Below are positions 47,346 to 58,507 of a DNA stretch of 64,000 nt, in pieces. How positions within the stretch are numbered: the stretch's first letter is position 1; each line of letters begins with the position of its first letter. Source of the DNA: Chrysopilus asiliformis (Eukaryota; Arthropoda; Insecta; Diptera; Rhagionidae). Where the stretch lies: the NCBI GenBank assembly GCA_964034945.1, contig OZ035961.1, forward strand, positions 10,842,001 to 10,906,000, read 5' to 3'. The position numbers and the translations under genes were made by a program. The notes under the pieces are model-generated. The model was not told the DNA's origin, made no database searches, and was given only the letters and a program-made list of their open reading frames with translations.

Positions 47346-48158
47346 CAGGTATCCCTCGAGTTACGCGGTATTACGCGAATTTCGAGTTACGCGGAAAAAA
47401 ATTGCGGCAGTGCTCGAGTTACACGGTACGATTTTGGAGCAATTTTTATTTAAAAAGTAAATATTGAAATTATTGATGAATGTTTTTATATAAAAAACAT
47501 AACAAAAGCTATAATTGCCAATCTGGCAATCATTGGAGACCCGTATGGTGATATTCGTATCAAAATTCGAACAGTTGTACCAAAATTCCACTTTGAAGTC
47601 AAACTTTCCAATAAGATTTTTTAAAATTTATTCCAATCGGATTTTGATGTATGGGAGTTTTATGTAGAATCATATCCTAAATAACTTTTGTTCTTGGACT
47701 TTTTTGATAAGATGCACCGTTTTCGAGATATTCACAAAAAACGATTTCGTTCGTCCTAATGGTCCATTTTTGCCCATTAACGAACTTAGCCTCGCATTTT
47801 ACGAAAAACGGATCTGCGCAAAATTTCAAGTCTCTAGCTCAATCCGTGCGCCCGCAATCCGCGCCACAGACAGACGGACAGACAGACGGACAGACAGACA
47901 GACGGACAGACGGACAGACGGACGGACATGCAAAATTCAACTTTTTTTATCATTCTAAACACACTGGTGTAATTCATTTTTGTGTGTGATGACGGGATCT
48001 TGGCGTTACAAACGGTAAGGCAAAGTTAATATACCCTTTGGTTTCACCATACGGGTATAAACATAATAGGTATGTATTGTTATGCACTAATCCTGAGTCT
48101 CCACTTACGCGGTTTCGAGTTACGCGGAACCAATTAACCTCGTAACTCGAGGGATACC
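47346..48158. mobile_element. pogo-like MITE interrupted by a family R repeat
   Basis: Left end CAGGTATCCCTCGAGTTACG after TA; right end CGTAACTCGAGGGATACC. The repeated phrase TTTCGAGTTACGCGG lies inside both ends. The middle (47505-48062) is a full family R copy. Pogo/Tigger assignment rests on the CAGG-type terminus and TA and is tentative. The right-hand TA is not preserved. Confidence 0.72.
47505..48062 (+). repeat. Interspersed repeat family R, complete copy with (ACAG/ACGG)n
   Basis: Runs from AAAGCTATAATTGCCAATCT to TTTCACCATACGGGTATAAA, with a microsatellite of ACAGACAGACGG units at 47868-47926. It is the uninterrupted counterpart of the copy at 15060-16035. At 47780-47815 it carries the single-TAA empty site of the GC-rich MITE. 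Frames of 76-84 codons here are microsatellite read-through. Confidence 0.88.
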
Positions 48159-48532
48159 AAATTCTAAACAATTTTCGGCGCTTTCACCGTTTTCTAAAGA
48201 ATTTCGGTACGGTGCGGAATTTTAGAAAATTTAAAATGTTTTTCGATACATCTATATTACACTCTAAAAATTTATCTACTAATGAATTTTTCTTCAAGGT
48301 CAAAAGGATCTTTCAGCTTTATATTTAACCGGAATTCCCGTGAGTAATGTGGAATAAACGTGCAATTTTTCATTCTTTTTAATATTAGAATAATTTGTAA
48401 ACATTAGGCTCTAATTTAAATGATAATTTATGTAAAATACATACAATCAATCAGTTTTAGAAACGTGAGAAATGGTATTTCATTGATGGTTGTGTGAAAT
48501 ACCAAAATCCGCAAAAATCATCATCGTATAGA

Positions 48533-48587
48533 ACTTGTCTAACAGGTATCTTAAGCGCGTCTGCTACCAAAAATTCAAATATAAAAA
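48533..48587 (+). promoter_or_regulatory. Putative promoter of gene E
   Basis: ACTTGTCTAACAGGT (48533-48547) is followed 31 bases on by AATATAAAAA (48578-48587). The spacing and sequence match the block before gene D. The ATG of gene E is at 48745. Confidence 0.58.
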
Positions 48588-48744
48588 CGAAACAATTTAA
48601 TTATTTTGTATTCATTCTAAAGTTTGACTTCGCTTGTGCTTTTTACAAAATTATTTTCTGATCTGATTCCAATATTTTTTAAAATTTTAATTGATTTAAG
48701 ATTTTTTGCGTAAACACTAAATTATAGAAAAAAAAACTAAGATA

Positions 48745-51525
48745 ATGGGAGTTTTAAAACCCTTCCTAAGTGTAGTAATTTTGTTACCTTTGGTGATACA
48801 GACGCGTAAGTAAAACTTCTTTTTCCTTAAATTGTACCCTAAATATATTTTTGTAGATATTCAATAAAATGTGATGGCACTAAAAATGTTTTAATGTTTT
48901 GTATTTTAGAATCGAATTGTAGAGCAAAATTCGAAAATATGTTAGGCCACTGTGTACCACTGTATGAATGCAAGGCAATTGCTAACAAAATACAAAGAAC
49001 GCCGCCACCTTATTCGGATGATTTTAAAAAATCTATCGCTGCAAGACAATGTGGGCCAAACAACAAGAAGGTGAGCACATTTTTTGCAATGTTGCATTAA
49101 ATATTTCAAAATTTAAAAAAAAATGTTAAAAAGTTAGTTGAAAATTTGTGTTCGATTTATAAAAAGTGGAAAACGATAATAACATGTTAAAGGAAACTTG
49201 TTCCATACACTGCATAATTAAACTCAAAGAGAAAAAAATCCTGAATTTTAAACAAATTCATATATTTATAGATTTATGTTTGCTGTACGGAAGATGAGGA
49301 AAAAGATTCAGACTTTAACGAGGTATATACAGTGGATACTAGATTCGGTGCCGATTATATAAACCATAGAAATTATCACCTTTTGCCAACTAATGAAGAT
49401 GAATGTGGACATAGGTCAGGTGATCGTGTATCCAAGGGCTTCGATGCAGGACTCGAGGAAATACCATGGATGGCTCTTTTACAATACGATACTTCAGATG
49501 GAATTCAGGGAAATTGTGGAGGATCTCTAATTAATAATAGATATGTTTTAACGGCAGCACACTGCATAACCCAATCCCGGAACCCCCTGTAAGATTTTTT
49601 TTTAATATATTTTCTTAACAGCTATTTATTAATGAACAAAATTTCAGGGTGTCAGTTCGCTTGGGGGAATATGACACATCGGCCAAACTGGATTGTAAAT
49701 ACTTCCAAAATCGGCCCACTAGATGCGCACCACCTACAGAAGATTATAGTGTGGAAAAATATATCCTTCATTCGAATTATTCCAAGTATTCTAATGACAT
49801 CGCACTAATCAGGCTTTCAGAGGAAGTTTCTTTAAAAAACAAATGTAGAAAAAAATTTAAATGTTTATGTGAGAATTTGTTTTTTAATGAATTTATATTT
49901 AGCGCATATATACCCAGTGTGTCTACCTTTGGTGCCAGAGATTCAAAATAAGAGGATTGAACGATTCACGCTGTCTGGTTGGGGTTTTACTGAAAATGGT
50001 ATGTCTTTGTTACACTTTCTATTAAGTTGCTTTGTCGCTACCTGTATTTTCAAATCGTTGGAAGCTTATATTTCCGAAGCTATGCAATCTAAGAATATGA
50101 AGATGAATAATTCCTTGTAAGGATAACGGAAGGTATTGTAGGAATAACGTGATTAGTCTTTTACTGAAATTTTCCTGCAAGTTTTGTTCATCCAGAGACT
50201 TTTTGGTTCGCTGAATCCGGTTCTAAAGGTGCCGCTCCACATGAAAAACTCTCGAGAGTTGTCCATTTGAGAATTAATTTTGGCGATTTTTCTCTTTTCA
50301 AGACCAATATCTTGATTTTTTTGACATCTTGCTGTGGCGAGTTCTCGAGATCTACTAGCGAAATTCAAACGCCGTTCGTGTCTGGGGAGCAACTCCCCGA
50401 AAGTTCAGTAGGTGCGTGTCGACTAGAGAGTAGAATCACTTTTGACAGCTCGCAGAAACTAACTCGCGAGTTTTTGCGAGTTTCTGCGAGCGACTCTCAG
50501 AGACGTGTCCATTTGCGAGTAGCTGCTATCGAGAGGTTCTCGCCGGCATTTACTCTCATGTGGAGCGGCACCTTAACGTTAAGAAGTCTGGAACGTCAGC
50601 GGAAGGTCCTGTAGGGATAGCGTAAATATTCTTTTCCTCAAATTCTCCGGAAAAACCCTCATCTCGGAATTTTTAGGGTCACTGAATCCGATTCTAATGT
50701 TAAGAAGTCTGTAAGGAGAACGTGGTTATCTTTTTCCTGAAATTTTTCGGAGAAAATCCCATCTGAAGGTTTTTGGGATCTCTGAATCTAATTCTGCAGT
50801 CAAAAAGCCAAAAAGATCGAAAAGATAACTCAATGGTAAGAATATTATATTCAAACACTGTATAAAAAACAGGTTGTCTAATCTTATACACTTTCAAATG
50901 CACTATACAATTTCAAATTTTTTTTTTCGACTAATGTTTTAGGGTTGCAAGAGGAATATTCTTTAAAATTGCATATTTTGAAAGAACATTTCTCTTGAAA
51001 CCCTAAATCATCAGTGGGAAAATTTGTTTTGTACTTTTTAGTGCATTTTGAAAGTGTATGAATTGTTTTTTTATATTTATTTTATTAAACTTTATCAGAT
51101 TTAGGAAAAAATTGCCAAGCATTCCAGCGATTAGAAAAAAATGGTTTTTTGATTTGAATCACGTTATATCAACTTCAATAAATTAAATTTTATGCCTTTT
51201 CCTTTAATTAGGTCAAAGATCAGCAATATTGCAGAAAGGGATCATTTCCCCAAAGGATAATACTGCATGCTCCAACGCATTCAATATTGACTTAAATGAT
51301 AATACTCATTTATGCGCTGGTGGCTCCAATGGAACTGACCAATGTAGTGGTGACTCTGGAGGTCCTTTATTTGCAGACGTCAAACTCAAAAAGTCAAGAA
51401 ATTTTCAATTTGGTATTGTATCGGCGGGAAAGGTTAAGTGCGAAGGAAGTGTTAACATCTTACCAGGCCTCTATACAAGAGTTACAAAATATTTAAATTG
51501 GATATTAGACAATATAGAACCATAG
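48745..51525 (+). CDS. CLIP-domain serine protease E
   Basis: Secreted CLIPB-type zymogen, 381 aa. Exons: 48745-48805 signal peptide (MGVLKPFLSVVILLPLVIQT); 48910-49070 CLIP; 49272-49588 His; 49648-49844 Asp; 49903-49998 GWG; 51212-51525 Ser. CLIP cysteines: SNC, GHC, YEC, RQCG, then YVCC. Activation site SGDR/VSKG. Triad: His171 (TAAHC), Asp230 (SNDIALIR), Ser326 (GTDQCSGDSGGPL; trypsin-type Asp, then Gln in place of the usual Ser). It is the tandem duplicate of D but compact, with a CLIP-His intron of about 200 bp against 4.4 kb in D. The last intron carries a complete MITE (50227-50573). A poly(A) signal AATAAA lies at 51553-51558. It probably shares regulation with C and D through the upstream motif. 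Confidence 0.94.
50227..50573. mobile_element. MITE with TAA target duplication in gene E intron
   Basis: Ends AGGTGCCGCTCCACATGA and the exact complement. TAA at 50224-50226 and 50574-50576. The interior contains CTCGAGAG and GCGAGTTTCTGCGAG repeats. PIF/Harbinger-like by duplication size. Noncoding. Confidence 0.9.
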
Positions 51526-51552
51526 TTTAGAACTTTATAAGATTTTTTTGGT

Positions 51553-51558
51553 AATAAA
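51553..51558 (+). promoter_or_regulatory. Poly(A) signal of gene E
   Basis: AATAAA, 28 bases after the stop codon of gene E. Confidence 0.6.
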
Positions 51559-51725
51559 GCAAATTTTGGACGAGAATTAGAAACTAACCGAAAAGAAATC
51601 ATTCATTTATGTTTTGAATTTAATTTAATCAAAAAATCCTTATTCACAATACAAAGCCTAATCAATTCACTACAACCTAACAAGAATTTTCAAACAAGTT
51701 ATACTTACATGATAATTTCTCGATT

Positions 51726-51768
51726 GATCTCACGAGACTTACTAAACTCGTCTAACAAATAACATAAA
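51726..51768. promoter_or_regulatory. Orphan promoter-like block behind gene E
   Basis: GATCTCACGAGACTTACTAAACTCGTCTAACAAAT resembles in order the blocks before F (57645-57695) and G (63632-63683): GATCTC, CACTTACTAAAC, then an AT-rich TATA-like stretch. The GTCTAACA core also matches C, D and E. No gene starts from it: on the minus strand it faces the 3' end of gene E. Confidence 0.5.
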
Positions 51769-52360
51769 TAATATAGAAAGATCAAGAGAAAAAAGTCGCT
51801 GGATGTTAATTTCAAGACATAAGGATAAAGACAAATGAAAATCCAAATTCAATATAAAATTATATATATTTTTACTTTCTTATACGAATTATAATAAAGT
51901 ATTGTATACATGAAAAATTTCGACCTCTTAATTTTGCCTAAAGAGCATTTCCCGAGCACTCCTGAGATGATCAGAGCATTATTACAAAAATGCCTTTCTG
52001 TCTGTCTGTAAGATTTCTCAAAAACTAATAGAGCTTATGACATATTAGTTATGACATATTAATTGGATATGTGGTCCTGCAATGTGGAAATCCTATCAAC
52101 TTTTGGTGGAAATCCGCTAACCAGAAGTAACAAAAATGGCGGCTTTTTAAAAATCGCTATGTGTTTTCCAGCTATCTTGTTTATGAAAAATGTTGAAGAC
52201 AATAAAATTTCTTGCGTGTATTATAGAACTCTGTATCCTAAACCGTTATCTGCCGTTATTTTGAAAAAAAAAATCGGGTTTTTGCGATTATAACGAAAAC
52301 TGACAGGTTTTACAATTCTGTCTTTTACCCTTATCCGATATGTCGCGAAATTTTTATTAA

Positions 52361-52571
52361 CACGTTGACTGCCAGACCAATTTTGCAAAAATGTAAGGGA
52401 GATGCCAATACATGTAGACGTATGTAGAATGTAGGTATGTATGAATGTATGTATGTATGTATGCATGTAGATTGTAGACCCAGCTATCGAAAATGATAGC
52501 CTTGGCCGCTCATGAATCATAGTGCCAATTTTCACTGGCTATCAAAAATGATAGCCATGGCAGTCAATGTG
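52361..52571. mobile_element. piggyBac-like MITE with TTAA target duplication, intact copy
   Basis: TTAA at 52357-52360 and 52572-52575. Ends CACGTTGACTGCC and GGCAGTCAATGTG. The interior has GTATGTATGAATGTATG repeats and GGCTATCAAAAATGATAGCC. It is the same family as 9606-9781; an isolated right end (GACAGTCAATGTGTTAA) also lies at 17681-17697. Confidence 0.87.
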
Positions 52572-53879
52572 TTAAAAGGTGAAAAATTGTATTTCTATGA
52601 CTCGCTTGCAAACTAACGGTTTTTTGAAAAAAATAATTACAGGAAGAATTAAATTTATTATTTAAAATTCTCAACTTTTTTTCCCCTTTCACTCTAAACT
52701 AGATTATACTGGGAGTACATAAAATTTACTATTCCTCCCAATAAACATTGGATTGTACTCATAGTATAATTCTCATACTGGAAAACTGGAAAGAACTGAG
52801 ATAACAGTAATTTATACTCTGATGACGGCGAGCCAGCTTCCGAGCCAGAAACATGCTCCTAATAGGTTTTCATAGCAAACATGCTTGACCTGTTGGGGGA
52901 AATTTTTGGATGTGAAAACATTTTTGGATGTGTCTTATATATATTTTTTTAATGGCCGATAAGCCAAGAAATTCCAAAAGAATTCAATGCTAGAAAGGTC
53001 ACGTAAAAACCATGAATAAGAAATGATTCAATTCATATTTTATTTTACGTGCTTTAAAAATGTTGTGTTGCAAAATCTCTGCCCACTGTCGAGGCTTGAA
53101 TCCGAGACCTCTGCATTTGTCGGCCACTTCAATTACCGCTTGACTATGGAAGCCAATTGATAAATGGACTCTAAATGTGAGTGACCTTTACTAAGGTGAA
53201 ACAATGATAAATTTACTGGGATGAAACAGTAAGATGTCAGAATCCGGTAGATTCTTTTGGAAAACGGGAAAAATATAAAATACTGGGACGAAATCAGTGA
53301 TTCCTCAGTAAAAACTTACTATGTTATAAGTAAAATTTATTGTGTTTCAGTAAATTTTACTGCTGTTCAGTCAATTTTACTGGGAAAACAGAAAAAAAAG
53401 AATATTTACTGTTTTCTCCAGTAAAATCCACTAGGAAATTTACCCAGGAAATTTACTGGGAAAGAGGGTCTGAGTTAGAGTGTACCTTAAATCAATACAT
53501 TTTACATTAATTTAAGATTTTGTAAAAAAAAATTGTTGCTTTTATTTAAACTAGTTCTTTATTGGTCGAGTTATAAGTGCAAATTGCGCAGGAAGGTAAA
53601 TTTTATATATGAAAGTCATATTCTGTTCACATCAAAATATTATGTTTACTATCTTGTACAACAGAGGTCGCCAGCCTATATGACCGCGAGTAAACACATC
53701 GAAATTTTACAGTCGAATACATGCTTTTACAGGACAATGTCACTTTAAATACACTCACTTTTTTATGTATGAAACTCGGATGTAGCTTTGGTATACTCAG
53801 AGAAATATGGACTGTCGATTTTCAGCCAACATGAATTTTGAAATGTTTTTCCCTGAATCTAGTGTAATTTTGAAATTTA
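52572..53879. other. Intergenic, decayed repeats
   Basis: No gene. Between about 52690 and 53485, phrases such as AATTTACTGGGA and CAGTAAATTTTACTG recur, and the stretch begins CACTCTAAAC and ends GAGTTAGAGTG. This is probably a degenerate MITE whose ends are not secure. Confidence 0.4.
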
Positions 53880-54240
53880 ACATAAGAAAAGCTGAAATTA
53901 CTCTATATAAGGTAAAAATCCTCTATATCTGGACAGACAAAATTTTTATTTAAAAAAAATCCATGTGTGGGACAGGGGGGAATGAGTGGTCCGTTTAGAT
54001 TTTGATGTAGGGAACGGTTATGTAAAAACGTATTCTAAACACATTTTACCTTTATAAATTTTTTAATATGAGTAACAGTTTTCAAGAAAATTGCAAAAAA
54101 CCACGGTGGTGTTGGAAACGGCTGTGTACGGGGGAGGTGGAAAGGAATGGTCCGATTTCGCCCGTTTAAGAACTTAGCCTTGCTACTTACTAGAAACGCA
54201 CCTGTAAACAATTTCAAAAAATATGTCCCCGATTTTTTTT
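53880..54240 (+). repeat. Interspersed repeat family R, 5' part
   Basis: Starts CATAAGAAAAGCTGAAATTA and contains GGGACAGGGGGGAATGAGTG, TCAAGAAAATTGC and the CGCCCGTTTAAGAACTTAGCC block. It stops before the microsatellite. A further fragment of the same part lies in gene F's intron at about 55165-55330. Confidence 0.65.
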
Positions 54241-54374
54241 ATTTCAATTAGAATAATTCATTGATATTATTCTTTTGCTAAATATATACAACAACATGTT
54301 CTGTAATAATTGTCTTTTATTATGCCCCCTGGTATACATCTTTTTTTCCCTTTTTTATGATTTTTTAATCAACA

Positions 54375-57300
54375 TTAAGGTTGAATTTCGTCTAAGATCC
54401 AGTCCATATAATTGGCAACTTTTGTATAAACTCCGGGTGTATTGATATTTGCACTGCAAGAAATTTTGCCAGCAGACACAACACCATATTGGACACTTCT
54501 TGACTGACCCTTCGATATTATAGAGTTAAATAAAGGACCACCCGAATCTCCACTGCAGATGTCAACTCCACCTTGAGATCCAGCACATATGAAATTTTCA
54601 CTCATTTGTAAATCTTTCGGAAAAGTTTCTATGCAACGATTGTTATGAAGCAGTGGAACGGATCCTTTTTGTAAAATATTTGAAGGTTGACCTGAAAAAA
54701 TCAATACTATATAAACATTTTTATGCATATACGGTTATTAATAAAGAAATACGATTTGAATTTTCAGTGAATCCCCATCCAGCTATTGTTAAGTTGGTTA
54801 TTTGTACAGATTTTTGGATTTCCTCGTTATAAGGCAAACAAATTGGACGAATATGATCTAGAAATTTTTATGTGTCAAATGTTTATTTTTTTCAAGAATT
54901 TTACAAATCTCAAGATTAACAAATACCTTCATTTAGATCAACTTCCCTACTTAGCCTCAATAGTGCTATATCATGAATGAATCGGCCATCGTAATTTGGA
55001 TGCTTGATTGCTCGGTCAACTAAAACCTCTTCGGCTTTTTGTGCATAATATGTCCGGTTTTGGAATATCTTAAAATCGGGATCTGTTTCTAAATTTAACT
55101 CCCCCAATCGTACTGATGTCCTGAAATTAATTAAATTGAAGCAAAAACACAAGAAAAAACTGGTATTTCCAGGGGAAATCGTAACATACTCTATGAGAGG
55201 GAAGAAGGAATGGCCTGATTGGATTTTGAAGTATGGAAGAATTATGTATAATCATATTCTCCGTACATTTTGTATTTATAAATTTTTCGACTCAGCATCT
55301 CCTGTTCAAGAAAATCATAAAAAACTATTTTATCTGTATAGGTCACCAGTTCAATCCGTTCAAGTTTTCAGTGTGTGGGTGTGTTTACTATCAAATATGT
55401 GACAAAAAGGCAAAACGTCTTAAGTCGATTTTCAGGCAGAGCCAAAATGAATGTTTGAGAAAGATCACTTTGGCAACGCCTGAAAATCGTTCTAAAGGAG
55501 CCTCCACACGTTCAATGTTACTTGACAATTTTACTTGAATGACTCATGTTTCAAGTAACTTTGATCGTTTGGATGCTCTTCAATGTTTCGTTTGCAGGCA
55601 ATTTCCATCAATATTACTTGACGAAAATGTTCATCAATAATACTTGTCAAGTAACATTGAACGTGTGGAGGCTCCTTAAAGGAGAAAATTTTTGTCAAGT
55701 AACATTGATGGAAATTGCCTCCACACGTAACATTGAAGAGCATCCAAACGATCTATGTTACTTGAAACATGAGCCATTCAAGTAAAATTGTCAAGTAACA
55801 TTGAACGTGTGGAGGCGCCTTAAGATTTTATCTTTTTGCTACAGATGCATTATCGTATTATGTTAACATTTTGCAACATTGTAACAAAATCAGATCCGAT
55901 TCAACAAAGTAACGATTTTGATCATAATTATCATTCTCGTTACTATAAATACAATGCGGCAAGATATTCCTTTAGTTATTACTGTAAAACACGCTTAAAT
56001 GCACAACAACTTTGGACGCAATATACTTGCATTTAGCCGTGCTATGCATTTAAGCGTGTTAAATTTAATGAAATTAAATTCAATTTTTTGTTTTTTGTGA
56101 CACTATCGATTTTGAAACCAATAGACACAATTACCTAAAGTTGTGAAAAACTTACAACTCCCTCGTGAGGCAATGCGAAGCAGTCAAAACATAACGGTTA
56201 TTAATTAACGATCCACCACATTTTGGTGTCAATCCATCAGATGTGTCATACAATATAAGAACCATCCAAGGTAATTCGAAGAGGGTAGCGTCCACTCCAT
56301 TTGACACACGATTCACTTCTGCTTGGCCACATGAATCCAATGGAAGCAATCTAAGATTCCGGTGAGTGGAGACATCAATATTACCTTCACTAAACTTTGT
56401 GTGGATAACTACTGGCACTTCAGAGGTAGTCATCATTTGATCTTCGGTACAACAAATTTTTATCTGTGATATTAAAGTTGGTTAATTAGCAATAAAGTAA
56501 TATTACTTTATAGTAGTAATGATAATGTATTGAAGCTAGTTTTTTTAATCAGTACCTACACTCAGAGAAAAAAATTGGTCATATGGATGTTAAATTAACC
56601 AAATTTTTTGTTAAAATCACAAAAAATATTGTCAATTGAACCAAATATTTTTGGAGGGAATTCTGGTTGTTTTAACAAAAATAAACTTACAAATAATGTT
56701 TTGTTAAATCAATAAAACAATTGTGAAATTAGCAGTGCCTAATTTGTCAAACTTAACAAAAAGTTGTTATATTTACAAATTTTTGTTTTTGAAACAATTC
56801 TTTTATCAATTTAACAAAAAAAATTAATTGGTTGAGATTCAATAAAACAAATTTTGTCAATAGGAACGAGGTTTTTGTTATTTTTTTTTTGAGTGTAATA
56901 TCACAATAGCGAATTGTTAACAAAAAAACATCATTCTGTAATACTGTGACACTAAATGCAAAATACTTGATTCTAATAAGTATGTAAACGAACGAGAAAA
57001 TCAATAAGATTTATAATGCACATCATTTGAATATACCATTTGAAATTTATTTACATATGTTAGTGAACCGGTCATCTCGTGACTTCTAAGAAGTTTTCCG
57101 ATAATCTTTGTAATATATTTCCACTTATATAATTTTTTTAAGAAATTGAAAAATAATTTGGATAGTTTTCCAAGTCTCGTAAAATTTTCAGTAAGATCTT
57201 TTTTGAACATTAAACGGTTTTTTTTAGTAAAATTCTAAAACAAATGAATAAGAATTACATTTGGTGGCCTCGCCACACCACATGGTCGGCTACTTGTTCT

Positions 57301-57544
57301 AACGTAATTCGAAAGATCCGTAGGAATTGGTCGTGGTGTTTTCTGTAATAAATCTGCAACAGCTACACAATTTTCCAATGTAGTACATATCCCTTGAGTA
57401 CCATTTGCGGTTCTGCAGTTTTGTTCTATAAAAAATCACAACTTCCTGATGAAAGGAATTTTTTTGAAATATTTTAAATTTTAATCACTCACGTGCCACT
57501 ATATTAGAAGCTAACCCGATAAAGATAACTAACCAAAACATCAT
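54375..57544 (-). CDS. CLIP-domain serine protease F (lost Cys pair)
   Basis: Secreted CLIPB-type zymogen, 380 aa. Exons: 57544-57493 signal peptide (MMFWLVIFIGLASNIVA); 57425-57259 CLIP; 56463-56156 His; 55120-54927 Asp; 54857-54753 GWG; 54691-54375 Ser. CLIP cysteines: QNC, GIC, ENC, RPCG, then KICC. Activation site EVNR/VSNG. Triad: His170 (TASHC), Asp226 (IHDIALLR), Ser325 (GVDICSGDSGGPL, trypsin-type Asp). Oddity: in the Asp exon both cysteines of the extra pair kept by A, B, C, D, E and G are replaced (PDFKIF and RTYYAQ in place of PDC and FCAP). The GWG-Ser intron uses a GTATTT donor, shared with G. Gene G is a recent duplicate, alike even in intron sequence. Two MITEs lie in introns (55496-55820 and 56559-56895). 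Confidence 0.93.
55496..55820. mobile_element. Palindromic MITE with TAA target duplication in gene F intron
   Basis: Long inverted ends of about 50 bp (AGGAGCCTCCACACGTTCAA and complement, ending GTGTGGAGGCGCCT). TAA at 55493-55495 and 55821-55823. Inside, GTCAAGTAACATTGA and its complement recur, and a second junction GGCTCCTTAAAGGAG lies near 55670. It therefore looks like two fused copies around a TTAA-like joint. Confidence 0.87.
56559..56895. mobile_element. MITE with TA target duplication in gene F intron
   Basis: Left end CACTCAGAGAAAAAAATT after TA, right end TTTTTTTTTTGAGTG before TA. The AT-rich interior repeats AACAAAATTTTTGTTAA-like phrases. The same left end occurs alone at 25991. 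Tc1/mariner-like by its TA duplication. Confidence 0.7.
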
Positions 57545-57644
57545 ATTTGTGATTCGTAATCAAATATCAAGCTTACAATATTTTCTCAAATCTCTGAGTT
57601 TTCAAACGATTTGCACTTGCAGAATAATTGCAGTTTCCACGTCC

Positions 57645-57695
57645 GATCTCACAACACTTACTAAACTTTTCTAGTAAGATTACATCTCATTTATA
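57645..57695 (-). promoter_or_regulatory. Putative promoter of gene F
   Basis: On the minus strand: CCTATAAATGAGAT, then AATCTTACTAG, then GTTTAGTAAGTGTTGTGAGATC. The TATA string is at 57690-57695. The whole block is conserved before gene G with the same spacing. The ATG of gene F is about 100 bases downstream. Confidence 0.6.
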
Positions 57696-58507
57696 GGAAA
57701 AATCAAGATTAAATATTCTATTGCATATCATTCTAATGGCATGGAAAAACCAAAGTTAAAACATTGTAATCGTATGTAAAGCCCTATTTTTACTGCCCTA
57801 CACCATCATTTCCTAATAATGGAATAAAGTCTTTAATCTAGGCTGAAAAATATTGATTATTATCACTGAATAAAGATTTTCACTAAAGCGAATCTTGTTT
57901 TACAATCTGTAACCTTGAAAATTACATCACTATTATTGCTCTGTTCGGACTTACTGGTCTAAGTGAACGTTCAAATAAATTGATGGTGGTTGCACACTTT
58001 TGCCGAATGCAAGCGAGTCATGGAGAACATAAAAGTACAATACGTTCGCTTTGATCTTAGGCATTCGGCGAATGTTGGCAAGAATGTGGATGTGGTTGGC
58101 AATTTTTTTTTCTAAGCTAAAATAAATACTTTAATTAAGATGAGTTATTGCTTATACAAGTTTTGAGTAAATCGACTTTAAATATTAGAGCTTAAATATT
58201 ATGTAATTTGGCCAGTGAATACTCATAACTTTTTATCTTCTTCTCTGCACATCCAGATAGTTTCTTGATCTAGCAAATAATTTTTGGTGATATTGCTTCG
58301 ATACTTATTAAGATTTAAATCAAAGAAAAATAAGACACAATTTTAATCGACAGTACATTTGAGCGTCAATTTCATATAATTTTGTTGATACCCCATCATA
58401 TATTTTTGCTAAAAAAAAATATGCTCCACACATCGGATCACCCTGATTTTTTTTTGTGATACATATATTGTTGGAGAAATAAATATGTCTGGTTACCTGT
58501 GCAATAC
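57696..58507. other. Intergenic between genes F and G, no gene seen
   Basis: AT-rich with no recognisable coding motif or element. The inverted-repeat pair beginning at 58508 follows. Confidence 0.45.

Noticed and set aside
47704..47989. Two overlapping frames rich in Thr-Asp-Arg/Gln repeats
   Set aside because: Microsatellite read-through in a family R copy.
50267..50614. 115-codon frame in gene E's last intron
   Set aside because: Read-through of the MITE 50227-50573; splice sites of gene E bypass it.
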